Shown here: piece after piece, positions 28,878 through 38,328 of the stretch
How positions within the stretch are numbered: position 1 is the first letter of the stretch
Layout of the letters: every line of letters starts with the position of its first letter
Assembly (NCBI RefSeq): GCF_030323145.1
Contig: NZ_CP100470.1
Location: 1,178,001 to 1,242,000 of the forward strand
Length of the DNA stretch: 64,000 nucleotides
Reading direction: 5' to 3'
From: Mesorhizobium sp. C432A
GTDB taxonomy: Bacteria > Pseudomonadota > Alphaproteobacteria > Rhizobiales > Rhizobiaceae
Program-made: the position numbers and the translations under genes
Notes under the pieces: model-generated
What the model was told of the DNA's origin: nothing
The model's input: only the letters and a program-made list of their open reading frames with translations
Database searches by the model: none

Positions 28878-30215
28878 GGTTGTGTGCGTCAAGTTCTGCA
28901 AAATGGGCGATCATGAAACTGGTCATGCGGCTTGGCGTAGAGCGAGCTTCTTGTGCTCGCGCAGATCATCCATGTTGATATAGCGGTTGGCCTCCATCCA
29001 GTTTTCGTTGGTTTCGACGGCCAGCGCCCTGACCAGGCGCAGGCAGCTTTCGGCGTTCGGGAAGATGCGCACGACATAGGTGCGCCGGCGGATTTCCTCG
29101 TTGAGCCGTTCAAGCATGTTGGTGGACTTGAGGTGCTTGTGATGCTGACGCGGCAGCCGGAAGAAAGTCAGCGTCTGTTCTATGGCTTCTTCCGCCCAGG
29201 TGGTCAGCCGCGGGTAGCGGGCGGACCATTTGGACAGCCACGCGGCGAGATCGGCCTTGGCCTCGGCGAGATCGCGCCGGTCGTAGAGCCAGCGCAGTTC
29301 CTGCAGACAATCGTCGCCGTGCTTCCTGGGCAGGTGATCGAGCGCGTTCCTGAGGAAGTGGACGTAGCAGCGCTGCCATGCTGCTTCCGGGATCACCTCG
29401 CCGATCGCCGCGACCAGGCCGGCATGGTCGTCGGACACGGCCAGTTCGACGCCCTTGAGACCGCGTCGTTTCAAGCCGACGAGGAAGTCCTTCCAGGCCG
29501 AGCGGCTCTCGCGATTGGCCATCTCCACGGCCAGGATCTGCCGGCGCCCGTCCCAGTCGATGCCGACCGCGATCAGCACCGCCTGGCTCATCACGATGCC
29601 GGCTTCGCGCACTTTCTCGTAGCGGGCATCGAGAATGAGGTAGGGGAATGGCTCCTGAAGCGGTCGTTCGGCAAACGCCTTCAGGCTCTCGTCCAAGCGC
29701 TTGTTGATGGCCGAGATCGACGAAGCCGAGAACGCATGACCGCACAGCTCTTCCGTGATCGCCTTGACCTTGCGGGTCGACACGCCCTGGACATACATCT
29801 CGGCCAGCGTCGCCACCAAGGCCCGCTCGGAACGCTGGTAGCGCTCGAACAGCTCGGTGGAGAAGTGACCCGCCCGGTCCTGTGGAACCCGCAGCTCAAG
29901 CTTGCCCACCCGGGTGACCAGGGTGCGGCCGTAGTAACCCGAGCGATACCCAAGGCGCTCAGGCGTGCGTTCGCCCTTCGAAGCACCCAGCGCCTCCTCC
30001 ATCTCGGCCTCGAGAACCTCCTGCATTACCGCACGGATCACTTCGTGCAGCCCCTCCGGGTTCGAAAGCAGAATGTCTTTGACGGCAGCGCTGGTCGATT
30101 TACCTTCTGTCTTGGTCATGGTGGCGTTCCTTCCAGGAATCGGTGACGTTGAACATCACCAGCCTGCCATGACCGCCCTCTCTCAGCGAATTTGCAGAAC
30201 TCTCAGCACACTACC
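28878..30215 (-). mobile_element. IS256-family insertion sequence, intact, with 8 bp target duplication
   Basis: 1338 bp. The terminal inverted repeats (GGTTGTGTGC...AGTTCTGCAAA at 28878; GGTAGTGTGC...AGTTCTGCAAA read inward from 30215) match at 20 of 25 positions. CGCCGCGA occurs directly outside both ends (28870-28877 and 30216-30223), an 8 bp target duplication as known for IS256. The single transposase gene is full length. The intact ends, target duplication and open frame indicate a fairly recent insertion. Confidence 0.95.
28923..30119 (-). CDS. IS256-family (Mutator-like) transposase
   Basis: 398 residues, normal family length. An N-terminal region (ALGASKGERTPERLGYRSGYYGR, LELRVPQDRAGHF) is followed by the DDE core with the first Asp in LILDARYEKVRE and the second in ELAVSDDHAGLV. 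The CYVHFLRNALDHLP motif follows, and a late Glu lies in the helical region near the C-terminus (TNMLERLNEEIRRRT). It cuts and pastes the element at 28878-30215. Nothing suggests inactivation. Confidence 0.96.
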   Translation of the reverse strand: MTKTEGKSTSAAVKDILLSNPEGLHEVIRAVMQEVLEAEMEEALGASKGERTPERLGYRSGYYGRTLVTRVGKLELRVPQDRAGHFSTELFERYQRSERALVATLAEMYVQGVSTRKVKAITEELCGHAFSASSISAINKRLDESLKAFAERPLQEPFPYLILDARYEKVREAGIVMSQAVLIAVGIDWDGRRQILAVEMANRESRSAWKDFLVGLKRRGLKGVELAVSDDHAGLVAAIGEVIPEAAWQRCYVHFLRNALDHLPRKHGDDCLQELRWLYDRRDLAEAKADLAAWLSKWSARYPRLTTWAEEAIEQTLTFFRLPRQHHKHLKSTNMLERLNEEIRRRTYVVRIFPNAESCLRLVRALAVETNENWMEANRYINMDDLREHKKLALRQAA

Positions 30216-30223
30216 CGCCGCGA

Positions 30224-30271
30224 CCCCCCTCTGTCGCCTTTGGCGACATCTCCCCCTCAAGGGGGAGATCA
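30224..30271. repeat. Composite palindromic repeat, family A (copy 4, right part)
   Basis: Right part of the repeat split by IS256 (CCCCCTCTGTCGCCTTTGGCGAC, then an ATCTCCCCCTCAAGGGGGAGAT hairpin). Its end coincides with the holA stop codon (30269-30271). Confidence 0.85.
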
Positions 30272-31312
30272 CCGCTGCGCCAGCCTCGCGCTCTCCACCG
30301 CAATGCCGAGCAGCGCCTGCCGCGCCAGCGCTTCCGACAAATCCGGCCTGCGCCTGGTCTGCAGCACGGCCGATTGCAGCCGGTTCAGCGCGCGGCTGAG
30401 CGCCTCGACGTTCCAGCGCTCCAGCGCCTTCTCCACCAGCTTGCGCCGCGAGAAAAACACCGGCGGACGGGCGCCGGCCACTGCCGAGGCGGCGTTGCGG
30501 CCGGCGGTGTCCATCTGGCCGCGCATGACCTGAAGCTGCTGCAGCTGCCGCATCGCCGAGGACAGTACCAGGAAAGGATGGCCGCCGGACAGGCAGTGGC
30601 GGGTGAAGGCGGTGTCGAAGTCACCGATCCTGCCCTCCAGCACAGCATCGACCGCGTCGTCGAAGGAGGCGCCGGAGACGTCGCCGGACATCGCCCTTAC
30701 GTCGTCGAGGCTGATGTCCTTCTGGCCGTGGGCATAAAGCACCAGTTTTTCGATCTCACCGCGTGAGGCCAACCGGTCGCCGCCGAGATTGCGGCGCAGC
30801 GCCTGGCGTGCGTCGAGCGCCATCGACATGCCGGCCTTGCGCAACTCGTCGTCGATGACGCTGTCGATGTCGCGGGCTTCATCGGCGTAGCAAGGCAGCG
30901 CCATGGCGGTGTCGGCGGCCTCGACGATCGCGCGCAGTCCGACGCCCTTTTTCAGGTCGCCGGCCTCGATGAGAATGATGGCGTCGCGCGCGGGCTCCGC
31001 GGTCAGCGCCTTGACGTCGTCGGCCAGGGCCTTCTGGCCGCTGGCATTTCGCACCCACAGAAGCCGCCGGTCGGAGAACATCGGCACGGTGCGGGCTTCG
31101 TCGAGCAGCCGGCCCTGGTCGCGATCGACCTCCGCGCCATCGAGCCGGACGACTGAGAACGGATCGTCGAGCGACAGGCCGGTTTTCGCGGCAAAGGCTT
31201 TGGCCCGCTCGGCGACCAAGCCGCGGTCGGGACCGTAAAGCAGGACGATCGATATGCGCGCGTCAGGCTTCGCCAGCCACGAATCGACCTCGTATCCTTT
31301 TTTCTGCGCCAT
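30269..31312 (-). CDS. holA: DNA polymerase III delta subunit
   Basis: 347 residues. Clamp-loader delta fold: ISIVLLYGPDRGLVAERAKAFA, LLDEARTVPMFSDRRLLWVRNAS, DAIILIEAGDLKKGVGLRAI, CYADEARDIDSVIDDELRK, RNLGGDRLASRGEIEKLVLYA. It opens the beta clamp. In many rhizobia holA is preceded by lptE and leuS. Here the upstream side is a repeat and then a plus-strand metabolic operon, so this conserved string is interrupted. Confidence 0.94.
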   Translation of the reverse strand: MAQKKGYEVDSWLAKPDARISIVLLYGPDRGLVAERAKAFAAKTGLSLDDPFSVVRLDGAEVDRDQGRLLDEARTVPMFSDRRLLWVRNASGQKALADDVKALTAEPARDAIILIEAGDLKKGVGLRAIVEAADTAMALPCYADEARDIDSVIDDELRKAGMSMALDARQALRRNLGGDRLASRGEIEKLVLYAHGQKDISLDDVRAMSGDVSGASFDDAVDAVLEGRIGDFDTAFTRHCLSGGHPFLVLSSAMRQLQQLQVMRGQMDTAGRNAASAVAGARPPVFFSRRKLVEKALERWNVEALSRALNRLQSAVLQTRRRPDLSEALARQALLGIAVESARLAQR

Positions 31313-31373
31313 GGAGGGTGGTTAGCATGATGCGGTCGCTGAGTGAACGTTCTCCAAAGCGTTCGAGACCTTG

Positions 31374-31567
31374 GCGCCCTTCCTCTCCCTCCGGAGGGGG
31401 GAGAGGTGGCTCGGCGAAGCCGAGACGGAGTGGGGGAGCCACGTGGCAATCGCCGCGAACGGACAAAGGAAGGGCACTATTTCAAGCATTGCCTAGCGCC
31501 CAAGGGTCGACCCCCACTCCGTCGAGCTTCGCTCGACACCTCTCCCCCGATCACGGGGAGAGGAAAG
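31374..31567. repeat. Composite palindromic repeat, family C (copy 2)
   Basis: Arms GCCCTTCCTCTCCCTCCGGAGG...GACGGAGTGGGGG and CCCCCACTCCGTCGAGC...GGGGAGAGG enclose about 60 bp of unique sequence. It sits in the gap between divergent holA and bkdA1, upstream of both. Confidence 0.8.
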
Positions 31568-31613
31568 CGCGAGTTCGCCGACCTTGGTGCTTTATCTCTC
31601 CCGGATGCCGTGA

Positions 31614-33053
<1,440 letters not shown>

Positions 33054-33055
33054 CC

Positions 33056-34069
33056 ATGCCGAGACGGACCATGATCGAGGCGATCCGCGACGCCATGGAC
33101 GTGTCGATGGCGCGCGACGAACGCGTCATCGTCTATGGCGAGGATGTCGGCTTCTTCGGGGGTGTCTTCCGCTGCACGGCAGGCCTGCAAGCGAAGTACG
33201 GCAAGACCCGCTGCTTCGATGCGCCGATCAACGAATCCGGCATTGTCGGCTCCGCCATCGGCATGGCCGCCTATGGGCTGAAGCCATGCGTGGAAATTCA
33301 GTTTGCCGACTACATGTACCCGGCTTACGACCAGCTGACGCAGGAAGCAGCACGCCTGCGCTACCGCTCGAACGGCGATTTCACCTGTCCGATCGTGGTC
33401 CGCATGCCGACCGGCGGCGGCATTTTTGGCGGCCAGACGCACAGCCAGAGCCCGGAAGCGCTGTTCACCCATGTGTCGGGGCTGAAGACGGTGGTGCCGT
33501 CCAATCCTCATGATGCCAAGGGGCTGCTGATCGCGGCGATCGAGGATCCCGATCCGGTGATTTTTCTGGAGCCGAAGCGGCTCTATAACGGACCGTTCGA
33601 TGGCCATCACGACCGACCGGTGACGCCATGGTCGAAGCATGAACTGGGCGAGGTCGCCGACGGCCATTACACGGTGCCGCTCGGCAAGGCGGCGATCCGC
33701 CGGGCGGGCTCGGCCGTCACCGTGCTCGCCTACGGCACCATGGTCTATGTCGCGCAGGCGGCGGTGGAAGAAACCGGCATCGATGCCGAGATCATCGATT
33801 TGCGGACCCTGCTGCCGCTCGATCTCGACGCGATAGTCGCTTCGGTGAAGAAGACCGGACGCTGCGTCGTCGTGCACGAGGCGACACTGACCTCCGGCTT
33901 CGGCGCCGAGCTGTCGGCGCTGGTGCAGGAAAATTGTTTCTACCATCTGGAAGCGCCGGTGGCGCGCGTCACCGGTTGGGACACGCCCTACCCGCATGCG
34001 CAGGAATGGGATTATTTCCCGGGGCCGGCCCGTGTCGGCCGCGCGCTTCTCGAAACCATGGGAGCCTAG
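33056..34069 (+). CDS. bkdA2: Branched-chain 2-oxoacid dehydrogenase E1 beta
   Basis: 337 residues, 2 bp after E1 alpha. Transketolase pyrimidine domain: IEAIRDAMDVSMARDERVIVYGEDVGFFGGVFRCTAGL, DAPINESGIVGSAIGMAAYGLKPCVEIQFADY with the cofactor Glu, RMPTGGGIFGGQTHSQSPE. Transketolase C domain: DAEIIDLRTLLPLDLDAI, VVVHEATLTSGFGAELSA. It pairs with E1 alpha as an alpha2beta2 tetramer. Confidence 0.97.
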   Translation: MPRRTMIEAIRDAMDVSMARDERVIVYGEDVGFFGGVFRCTAGLQAKYGKTRCFDAPINESGIVGSAIGMAAYGLKPCVEIQFADYMYPAYDQLTQEAARLRYRSNGDFTCPIVVRMPTGGGIFGGQTHSQSPEALFTHVSGLKTVVPSNPHDAKGLLIAAIEDPDPVIFLEPKRLYNGPFDGHHDRPVTPWSKHELGEVADGHYTVPLGKAAIRRAGSAVTVLAYGTMVYVAQAAVEETGIDAEIIDLRTLLPLDLDAIVASVKKTGRCVVVHEATLTSGFGAELSALVQENCFYHLEAPVARVTGWDTPYPHAQEWDYFPGPARVGRALLETMGA

Positions 34070-34071
34070 GG

Positions 34072-35472
34072 ATGGGCGAACACATCATCAAGCTGCCGGA
34101 TGTCGGTGAAGGCGTCGCCGAGGCCGAACTTGTGGAGTGGCACGTCAAGGTCGGCGACCTCGTGCGCGAGGACTCGGTGCTTGCCGCCGTGATGACCGAC
34201 AAGGCGACGGTGGAAATACCTTCGCCGGTCGATGGCGAGATTCTGTGGCTGGGCGCCGAGATCGGCGACACGGTGGCGATCGGCTCGCCGATCGTGCGGC
34301 TGAAGGTGGCGGGTGAAGGCAATGTGAAGGATGCGCTGCCGGGCGAGGCCAGCGCCAAGAGCACCCCCACCCCTGCCGGGGCGAGCCACGGGTCTCGCCA
34401 GTCCTCCGGACCCCCACAAGAGGGAGGCGTTTCGGCCACGAAATCCGACGCCAAGTCGCCACCACCTGCACCAGCAGCCAAAAGCGCACGGGCAGCTGAG
34501 ACTGAATCCCCCACCCCCTTGTGGGGAGGGGCTAAGGGTGGGGGTGCTGCGCCGACATCTAAAGGTGCGGCACCCTCCGGCGCGCCGCGCCCGGAGGGTG
34601 AAAAGCCCCTGGCGTCGCCCGCCATCCGGCTCAGGGCGAAGGAGGCGGGGATCGATCTGCGCCAGGTGTCGGGTACCGGCCCTGCCGGCCGCATCAGCCA
34701 CGAAGATATCGAGGCATTCCTGGCACGCGGACCGCAGGTAGCGAAGGCGTCGGGTCTGGCGCGCAATGACAGCGTCGAGGATATCAAGGTCATCGGACTG
34801 CGGCGCAAGATCGCCGAAAAAATGTCGCTGGCGAAGTCACGCATCCCGCACATCACCTATGTCGAGGAGATCGACGTCACAGCACTTGAGGAGTTGCGCG
34901 CGGCGCTCAACAAGGAAAAGCGCAAGGGTGTGGAGAGGCCGAAGCTGACGCTGCTGCCGTTCCTGATGCGGGCGATGGTCAAGGCGATTGCCGACCAGCC
35001 CAACATCAACGCGCTGTTCGACGACGAGGCCGGCATCATCCATCAGCATGGCGGCGTCCATATCGGCATTGCCGCGCAGACGCCGTCGGGCCTGGTGGTG
35101 CCGGTGGTCAAGCACGCCGAGGCGCGCGACCTCTGGGATTGCGCGGCCGAGCTCAACCGCCTGGCCGAAGCGGCGAAGTCCGGCACGGCCAGCCGCGACG
35201 AGCTGTCGGGATCGACCATCACCATCACCTCGCTCGGCGCCATGGGCGGCGTGGCGACGACGCCAGTCATCAATCATCCTGAGGTGGCGATCGTCGGCGT
35301 CAACAAGATGATGGTGCGGCCGGTCTGGGACGGCACCCAGTTCATCCCGCGCAAGATGATGAACCTGTCGTCGAGCTTCGACCACCGGGTGGTCGACGGC
35401 TGGGACGCGGCGGTGTTTGTGCAGCGCATCAAGGCGCTGATTGAGACGCCGGCGCTGATATTTGTGGATTGA
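34072..35472 (+). CDS. bkdB: Branched-chain 2-oxoacid dehydrogenase E2 (acyltransferase)
   Basis: 466 residues. Lipoyl domain (1-80) with Lys44 in MTDKATVEIPSP. Linker about 84-178. E1/E3-binding domain about 180-220 (ASPAIRLRAKEAGIDLRQVSGTGPAGRISHEDI). The acyltransferase domain contains GIAAQTPSGLVVPVV and SSSFDHRVVDGWDAA with the catalytic His and Asp. The linker is odd: it is encoded by GC-rich palindromes like the intergenic repeats of this chromosome (34361-34600). They are read in frame as Pro/Gly/Ala/Ser-rich peptide (PTPLWGGAKGGGAA). The domains themselves look intact. Confidence 0.96.
   Translation: MGEHIIKLPDVGEGVAEAELVEWHVKVGDLVREDSVLAAVMTDKATVEIPSPVDGEILWLGAEIGDTVAIGSPIVRLKVAGEGNVKDALPGEASAKSTPTPAGASHGSRQSSGPPQEGGVSATKSDAKSPPPAPAAKSARAAETESPTPLWGGAKGGGAAPTSKGAAPSGAPRPEGEKPLASPAIRLRAKEAGIDLRQVSGTGPAGRISHEDIEAFLARGPQVAKASGLARNDSVEDIKVIGLRRKIAEKMSLAKSRIPHITYVEEIDVTALEELRAALNKEKRKGVERPKLTLLPFLMRAMVKAIADQPNINALFDDEAGIIHQHGGVHIGIAAQTPSGLVVPVVKHAEARDLWDCAAELNRLAEAAKSGTASRDELSGSTITITSLGAMGGVATTPVINHPEVAIVGVNKMMVRPVWDGTQFIPRKMMNLSSSFDHRVVDGWDAAVFVQRIKALIETPALIFVD
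34361..34600. repeat. Palindromic repeats inside the bkdB linker
   Basis: Three hairpin-forming segments lie in frame. The first (about 34362-34431) begins CCCCCACCCCTGCCGGGG. The second (about 34508-34546) has CCCCTTGTGGGGAGGGG inside CCCCCACCC...GGGTGGGGG, the signature seen in the family D copies at 37105 and 38178. The third (34571-34600) is a perfect 10 bp inverted repeat, CACCCTCCGG / CCGGAGGGTG. None shifts the frame. Confidence 0.8.
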
Positions 35473-35493
35473 GGGGCGGAACAAGCGAGATGA

Positions 35494-35662
35494 CGGCGGG
35501 ACAGCGCGCCCCTCTGCCTTACCCGGCATCTCCCCCACAAGGGGGGAGATGGGACGTCACGCAGGGTTTCGCCAATCTCCATCGTTGCAGGAATGAGCGA
35601 AGCGAAGAAGCTGCTGATCTCCCCCTCGTGGGGGAGATGTCCGGCAGGACAGAGGGGGGCGC
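35494..35662. repeat. Composite palindromic repeat, family A (copy 5)
   Basis: GGCGGGACAGCGCGCCCCTCTGCC... and ...GGCAGGACAGAGGGGGGCGC arms, each with an ATCTCCCCC-type hairpin, around a core with TTTCGCCAATC and CGTTGCAGGAATG. It fills the gap between bkdB and lpdA inside the operon. Transcripts crossing into lpdA would carry this structure. Confidence 0.88.
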
Positions 35663-35706
35663 GAAGGATCGCGACGGAACATTCCCTCGCATCAAAGGGT
35701 CACGCC

Positions 35707-37095
35707 ATGAAAGAAATCTCCTGCAAGCTGCTGGTCATCGGCGCCGGGCCCGGCGGCTACGTCTGCGCTATCCGTGCCGGCCAGCTCGGCATCGATACGG
35801 TGATCGTCGAAGCTGGCAGGCCGGGCGGCACCTGTCTCAATGTCGGCTGCATCCCGTCCAAGGCGATGATCCATGCGGCGGAAGAGTTCGAGAAGGTCGC
35901 GCATATGGCCGGCGGCAGCAGTCCGCTCGGCATCTCGGTAGCAGCGCCCGTGCTCGATCTCGGCAAGACGGTTGCGTGGAAGGACGGCATTGTTAGCCGG
36001 CTGACCGGGGGCGTTGCCGGGCTACTGAAGAAGGCCAAGGTCAAGACCGTCTATGGCTGGGCGACGTTCCGCGACGGCAAGACCGTCGCGGTCGAGACCG
36101 AGACCGGCACCCAGATCATCCGCGCCGAAACGGTTGTGATCGCCACCGGCTCGGCGACGGTGGAACTGCCGTTCCTGCCGTTCGGCGGCCCGGTGATTTC
36201 ATCCACAGAAGCGCTGGCTCTCGGCGAGGTGCCGAAAAAGCTCGCCGTGGTCGGCGGCGGCTATATCGGGCTGGAACTAGGCATGGCGTTCGCCAAAATG
36301 GGCGCCGCGGTGACCGTGGTCGAGGCCTTGCCGCGCGTGCTGGCCCAGTATGATGCGGAACTGACCCGGCCGGTGGTGAAACGGCTCACCCAGCTCGGCA
36401 TCGAGGTCATGCTCGGTGCGAACGCCAAGGGGGTCAAGGGCGGCGCGCTGCTGGTCGAGACCGCGGACGGCAAGAGCGCCAGAATTGCCGCCGACAAGAT
36501 CCTGGTCACGGCCGGCCGCAAGCCGGTGACGGAGGGCTGGGGCCTCGATCAGATCGATCTCGACATGGCCGGCAAGTTCATCAAGATCGACGACCAGTGC
36601 CGCACCTCGATGCGCGGCATCTATGCCATTGGCGACGTCACCGGCGAGCCGATGCTGGCGCACCGGGCGATGGCGCAAGGCGAAATGGTGGCCGAGATCG
36701 TCGCCGGCCACAAGCGCAGCTGGGACAAGCGCTCGATCCCGGCCGTCTGCTTCACCGATCCGGAGCTGGTGACGGCAGGGCTAACGCCGGAGGAGGCGAA
36801 GGCTTCAGGCGAAATCAAGATCGGCCAGTATCCGTTTGCCGCCAACGGTCGCGCGATGACCAAGCTCGGCGAGGACGGGTTCGTCCGGGTGGTCGCCCGC
36901 GCGGACAACCATCTGGTGCTGGGCATCCAGGCGGTCGGGCAAGGCGTGTCGGAGCTGGCGGCGGCATTCGGCCTGGCGCTGGAAATGGGCGCGCGGCTGG
37001 AGGATATCGCCGGCACCATCCATGCGCATCCGACGCAAGGCGAAGGCTTCCAGGAAGCGGCGCTGAAGGCGCTGGGCCACGCGCTGCATATTTGA
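35707..37095 (+). CDS. lpdA: Dihydrolipoamide dehydrogenase (E3)
   Basis: 462 residues from the ATG at 35707. FAD site [19 protein letters not shown], redox disulfide [24 protein letters not shown] site [20 protein letters not shown], second FAD site [22 protein letters not shown], and the C-terminal catalytic [13 protein letters not shown]. It reoxidises the E2 lipoyl group. It is the last gene of the bkd operon, separated from bkdB by a 169 bp palindromic repeat. Confidence 0.97.
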   Translation: MKEISCKLLVIGAGPGGYVCAIRAGQLGIDTVIVEAGRPGGTCLNVGCIPSKAMIHAAEEFEKVAHMAGGSSPLGISVAAPVLDLGKTVAWKDGIVSRLTGGVAGLLKKAKVKTVYGWATFRDGKTVAVETETGTQIIRAETVVIATGSATVELPFLPFGGPVISSTEALALGEVPKKLAVVGGGYIGLELGMAFAKMGAAVTVVEALPRVLAQYDAELTRPVVKRLTQLGIEVMLGANAKGVKGGALLVETADGKSARIAADKILVTAGRKPVTEGWGLDQIDLDMAGKFIKIDDQCRTSMRGIYAIGDVTGEPMLAHRAMAQGEMVAEIVAGHKRSWDKRSIPAVCFTDPELVTAGLTPEEAKASGEIKIGQYPFAANGRAMTKLGEDGFVRVVARADNHLVLGIQAVGQGVSELAAAFGLALEMGARLEDIAGTIHAHPTQGEGFQEAALKALGHALHI

Positions 37096-37104
37096 AGTGC
37101 GCTT

Positions 37105-37250
37105 ACCCTCCCCTTGTGGGGAAGGGTCGATCCGCGTAGCGGAGCGGGGTGGGGGTCCTCGCCGACCGTCAGCGCTCACCCCCACCCCGTCTCGCCATCT
37201 CCGCTTCGCTCCGACCGCGAGCCGACCCTCCCCACAAGGGGGAGGGTGGC
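37105..37250. repeat. Composite palindromic repeat, family D (copy 1)
   Basis: About 146 bp: ACCCTCCCCTTGTGGGGAAGG arm, GGAGCGGGGTGGGGGTCC, a short core, the inverse CCCCCACCCCGTC, and the inverse arm ending CCACAAGGGGGAGGGT. A second copy in the same orientation is at 38178-38322. Confidence 0.88.
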
Positions 37251-37301
37251 CGCTCAGCCGTTGGTTGTCGCAGATCAGCGGAATGTACTAAGTGTCGGTC
37301 C

Positions 37302-38168
37302 ATGGACACCGGCCTGAAGAAATACATCGCCATACGCTACAACATCGCCGCTGGCTTCAAGCCAAGCCAGTGGGACGGAAAGGGCCGCGCCAATCTCGAC
37401 CCGGTCTGGCTGGTCGAGCGCCTGGCGTTGTTCGACACCTATTGCGCGTCGTCGCTCGAAGGCCAGTCGCTGAAGGATTTTACCGTCCTTCTGGCGTTCG
37501 ATGCCGATACGCACGAGAACTATATTCGCACCGTGTGCAGCTGCGTGGCCGGTGTCGACGTCAGGCCGATCCTTGTCGAGGCGGGCGAGGATTACAATGA
37601 TCGCTTCAATGCCTTCGTCCAGGCCGATACCGATGCCGACTATGTTTCGCTCACGCGGCTCGACAGCGACGACGCGCTGGCGCCGACCTTCATGGAGCGC
37701 GTCGAGCACTACGCGCGCCGGGAGATCGAAAAGCGTGTGGTGGACCTGCAGCCGCTCTACATTGCCTTTCCGGACGGCCAGAATTTCGACACGGCAAGCG
37801 GACGCTACACGCACCACGACTATGTCACGTCGGCGTTCGGCACGCTGGTCGAAAGGAGATCGCCGGCGATGAGCGGCGTCTACAGCGAGCACCACGCAAA
37901 AATGGCGACGCGCTTCAACACCGTCGTGGCGGCATCGAAGGGCGCGCAATGGTGCATCGTCATCCATGACAACAACGCCGCCAACGTGTTGAGGGGGAAG
38001 CCGGTCTCGGGGCCCTCCTTCACGGTGGGCCGACCGGGTGTCGAACCCAAGGTGCCAGCGCGAAGGCAAAGCGCGCCACGACAGGCGACGCAGCCCCGCA
38101 TGGCGCCGCGGACCGCAGGCAACTTCATCCGGTTTCTGCTCGGACGACCGATGGCTCTGCGGAAGTAG
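37302..38168 (+). CDS. Putative rhamnosyl/glycosyltransferase
   Basis: 288 residues from the ATG at 37302. The protein matches the pattern of the putative rhamnosyltransferase family: YIAIRYNI, RLALFDTYCASSLEGQSLKDFTVLLAFDADTHENY, then DADYVSLTRLDSDDALAPTFMERVE with the DSDD metal/sugar-nucleotide motif, and WCIVIHDNNAANV near residue 215. No membrane helices; probably cytosolic. The last 60 residues are basic and low complexity. It is a lone gene bracketed by two near-identical direct repeats. The sugar and acceptor are unknown. Confidence 0.8.
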   Translation: MDTGLKKYIAIRYNIAAGFKPSQWDGKGRANLDPVWLVERLALFDTYCASSLEGQSLKDFTVLLAFDADTHENYIRTVCSCVAGVDVRPILVEAGEDYNDRFNAFVQADTDADYVSLTRLDSDDALAPTFMERVEHYARREIEKRVVDLQPLYIAFPDGQNFDTASGRYTHHDYVTSAFGTLVERRSPAMSGVYSEHHAKMATRFNTVVAASKGAQWCIVIHDNNAANVLRGKPVSGPSFTVGRPGVEPKVPARRQSAPRQATQPRMAPRTAGNFIRFLLGRPMALRK

Positions 38169-38177
38169 CGGGCGCTT

Positions 38178-38322
38178 CACCCTCCCCCTTGTGGGGAGGG
38201 TCGATCGCGGAGCGGAGCGGGGTGGGGGTCCTCGCCAACCGTCGGCGCTCACCCCCACCCCGTCTCGCCATCTCCGCTTCGCTCCGATTGCGCGCCGACC
38301 CTCCCCACAAGGGGGAGGGTGA
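38178..38322. repeat. Composite palindromic repeat, family D (copy 2)
   Basis: Near-identical to 37105-37250 and in the same orientation, so the two copies form direct repeats around the glycosyltransferase gene. It ends 7 bp before the stop of the next gene. Confidence 0.88.
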
Positions 38323-38328
38323 AGTAGC

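Noticed and set aside
28953..30146. 397-codon frame antisense to the transposase
   Set aside because: Shadow of the IS256 transposase; composition is unlike a real protein.
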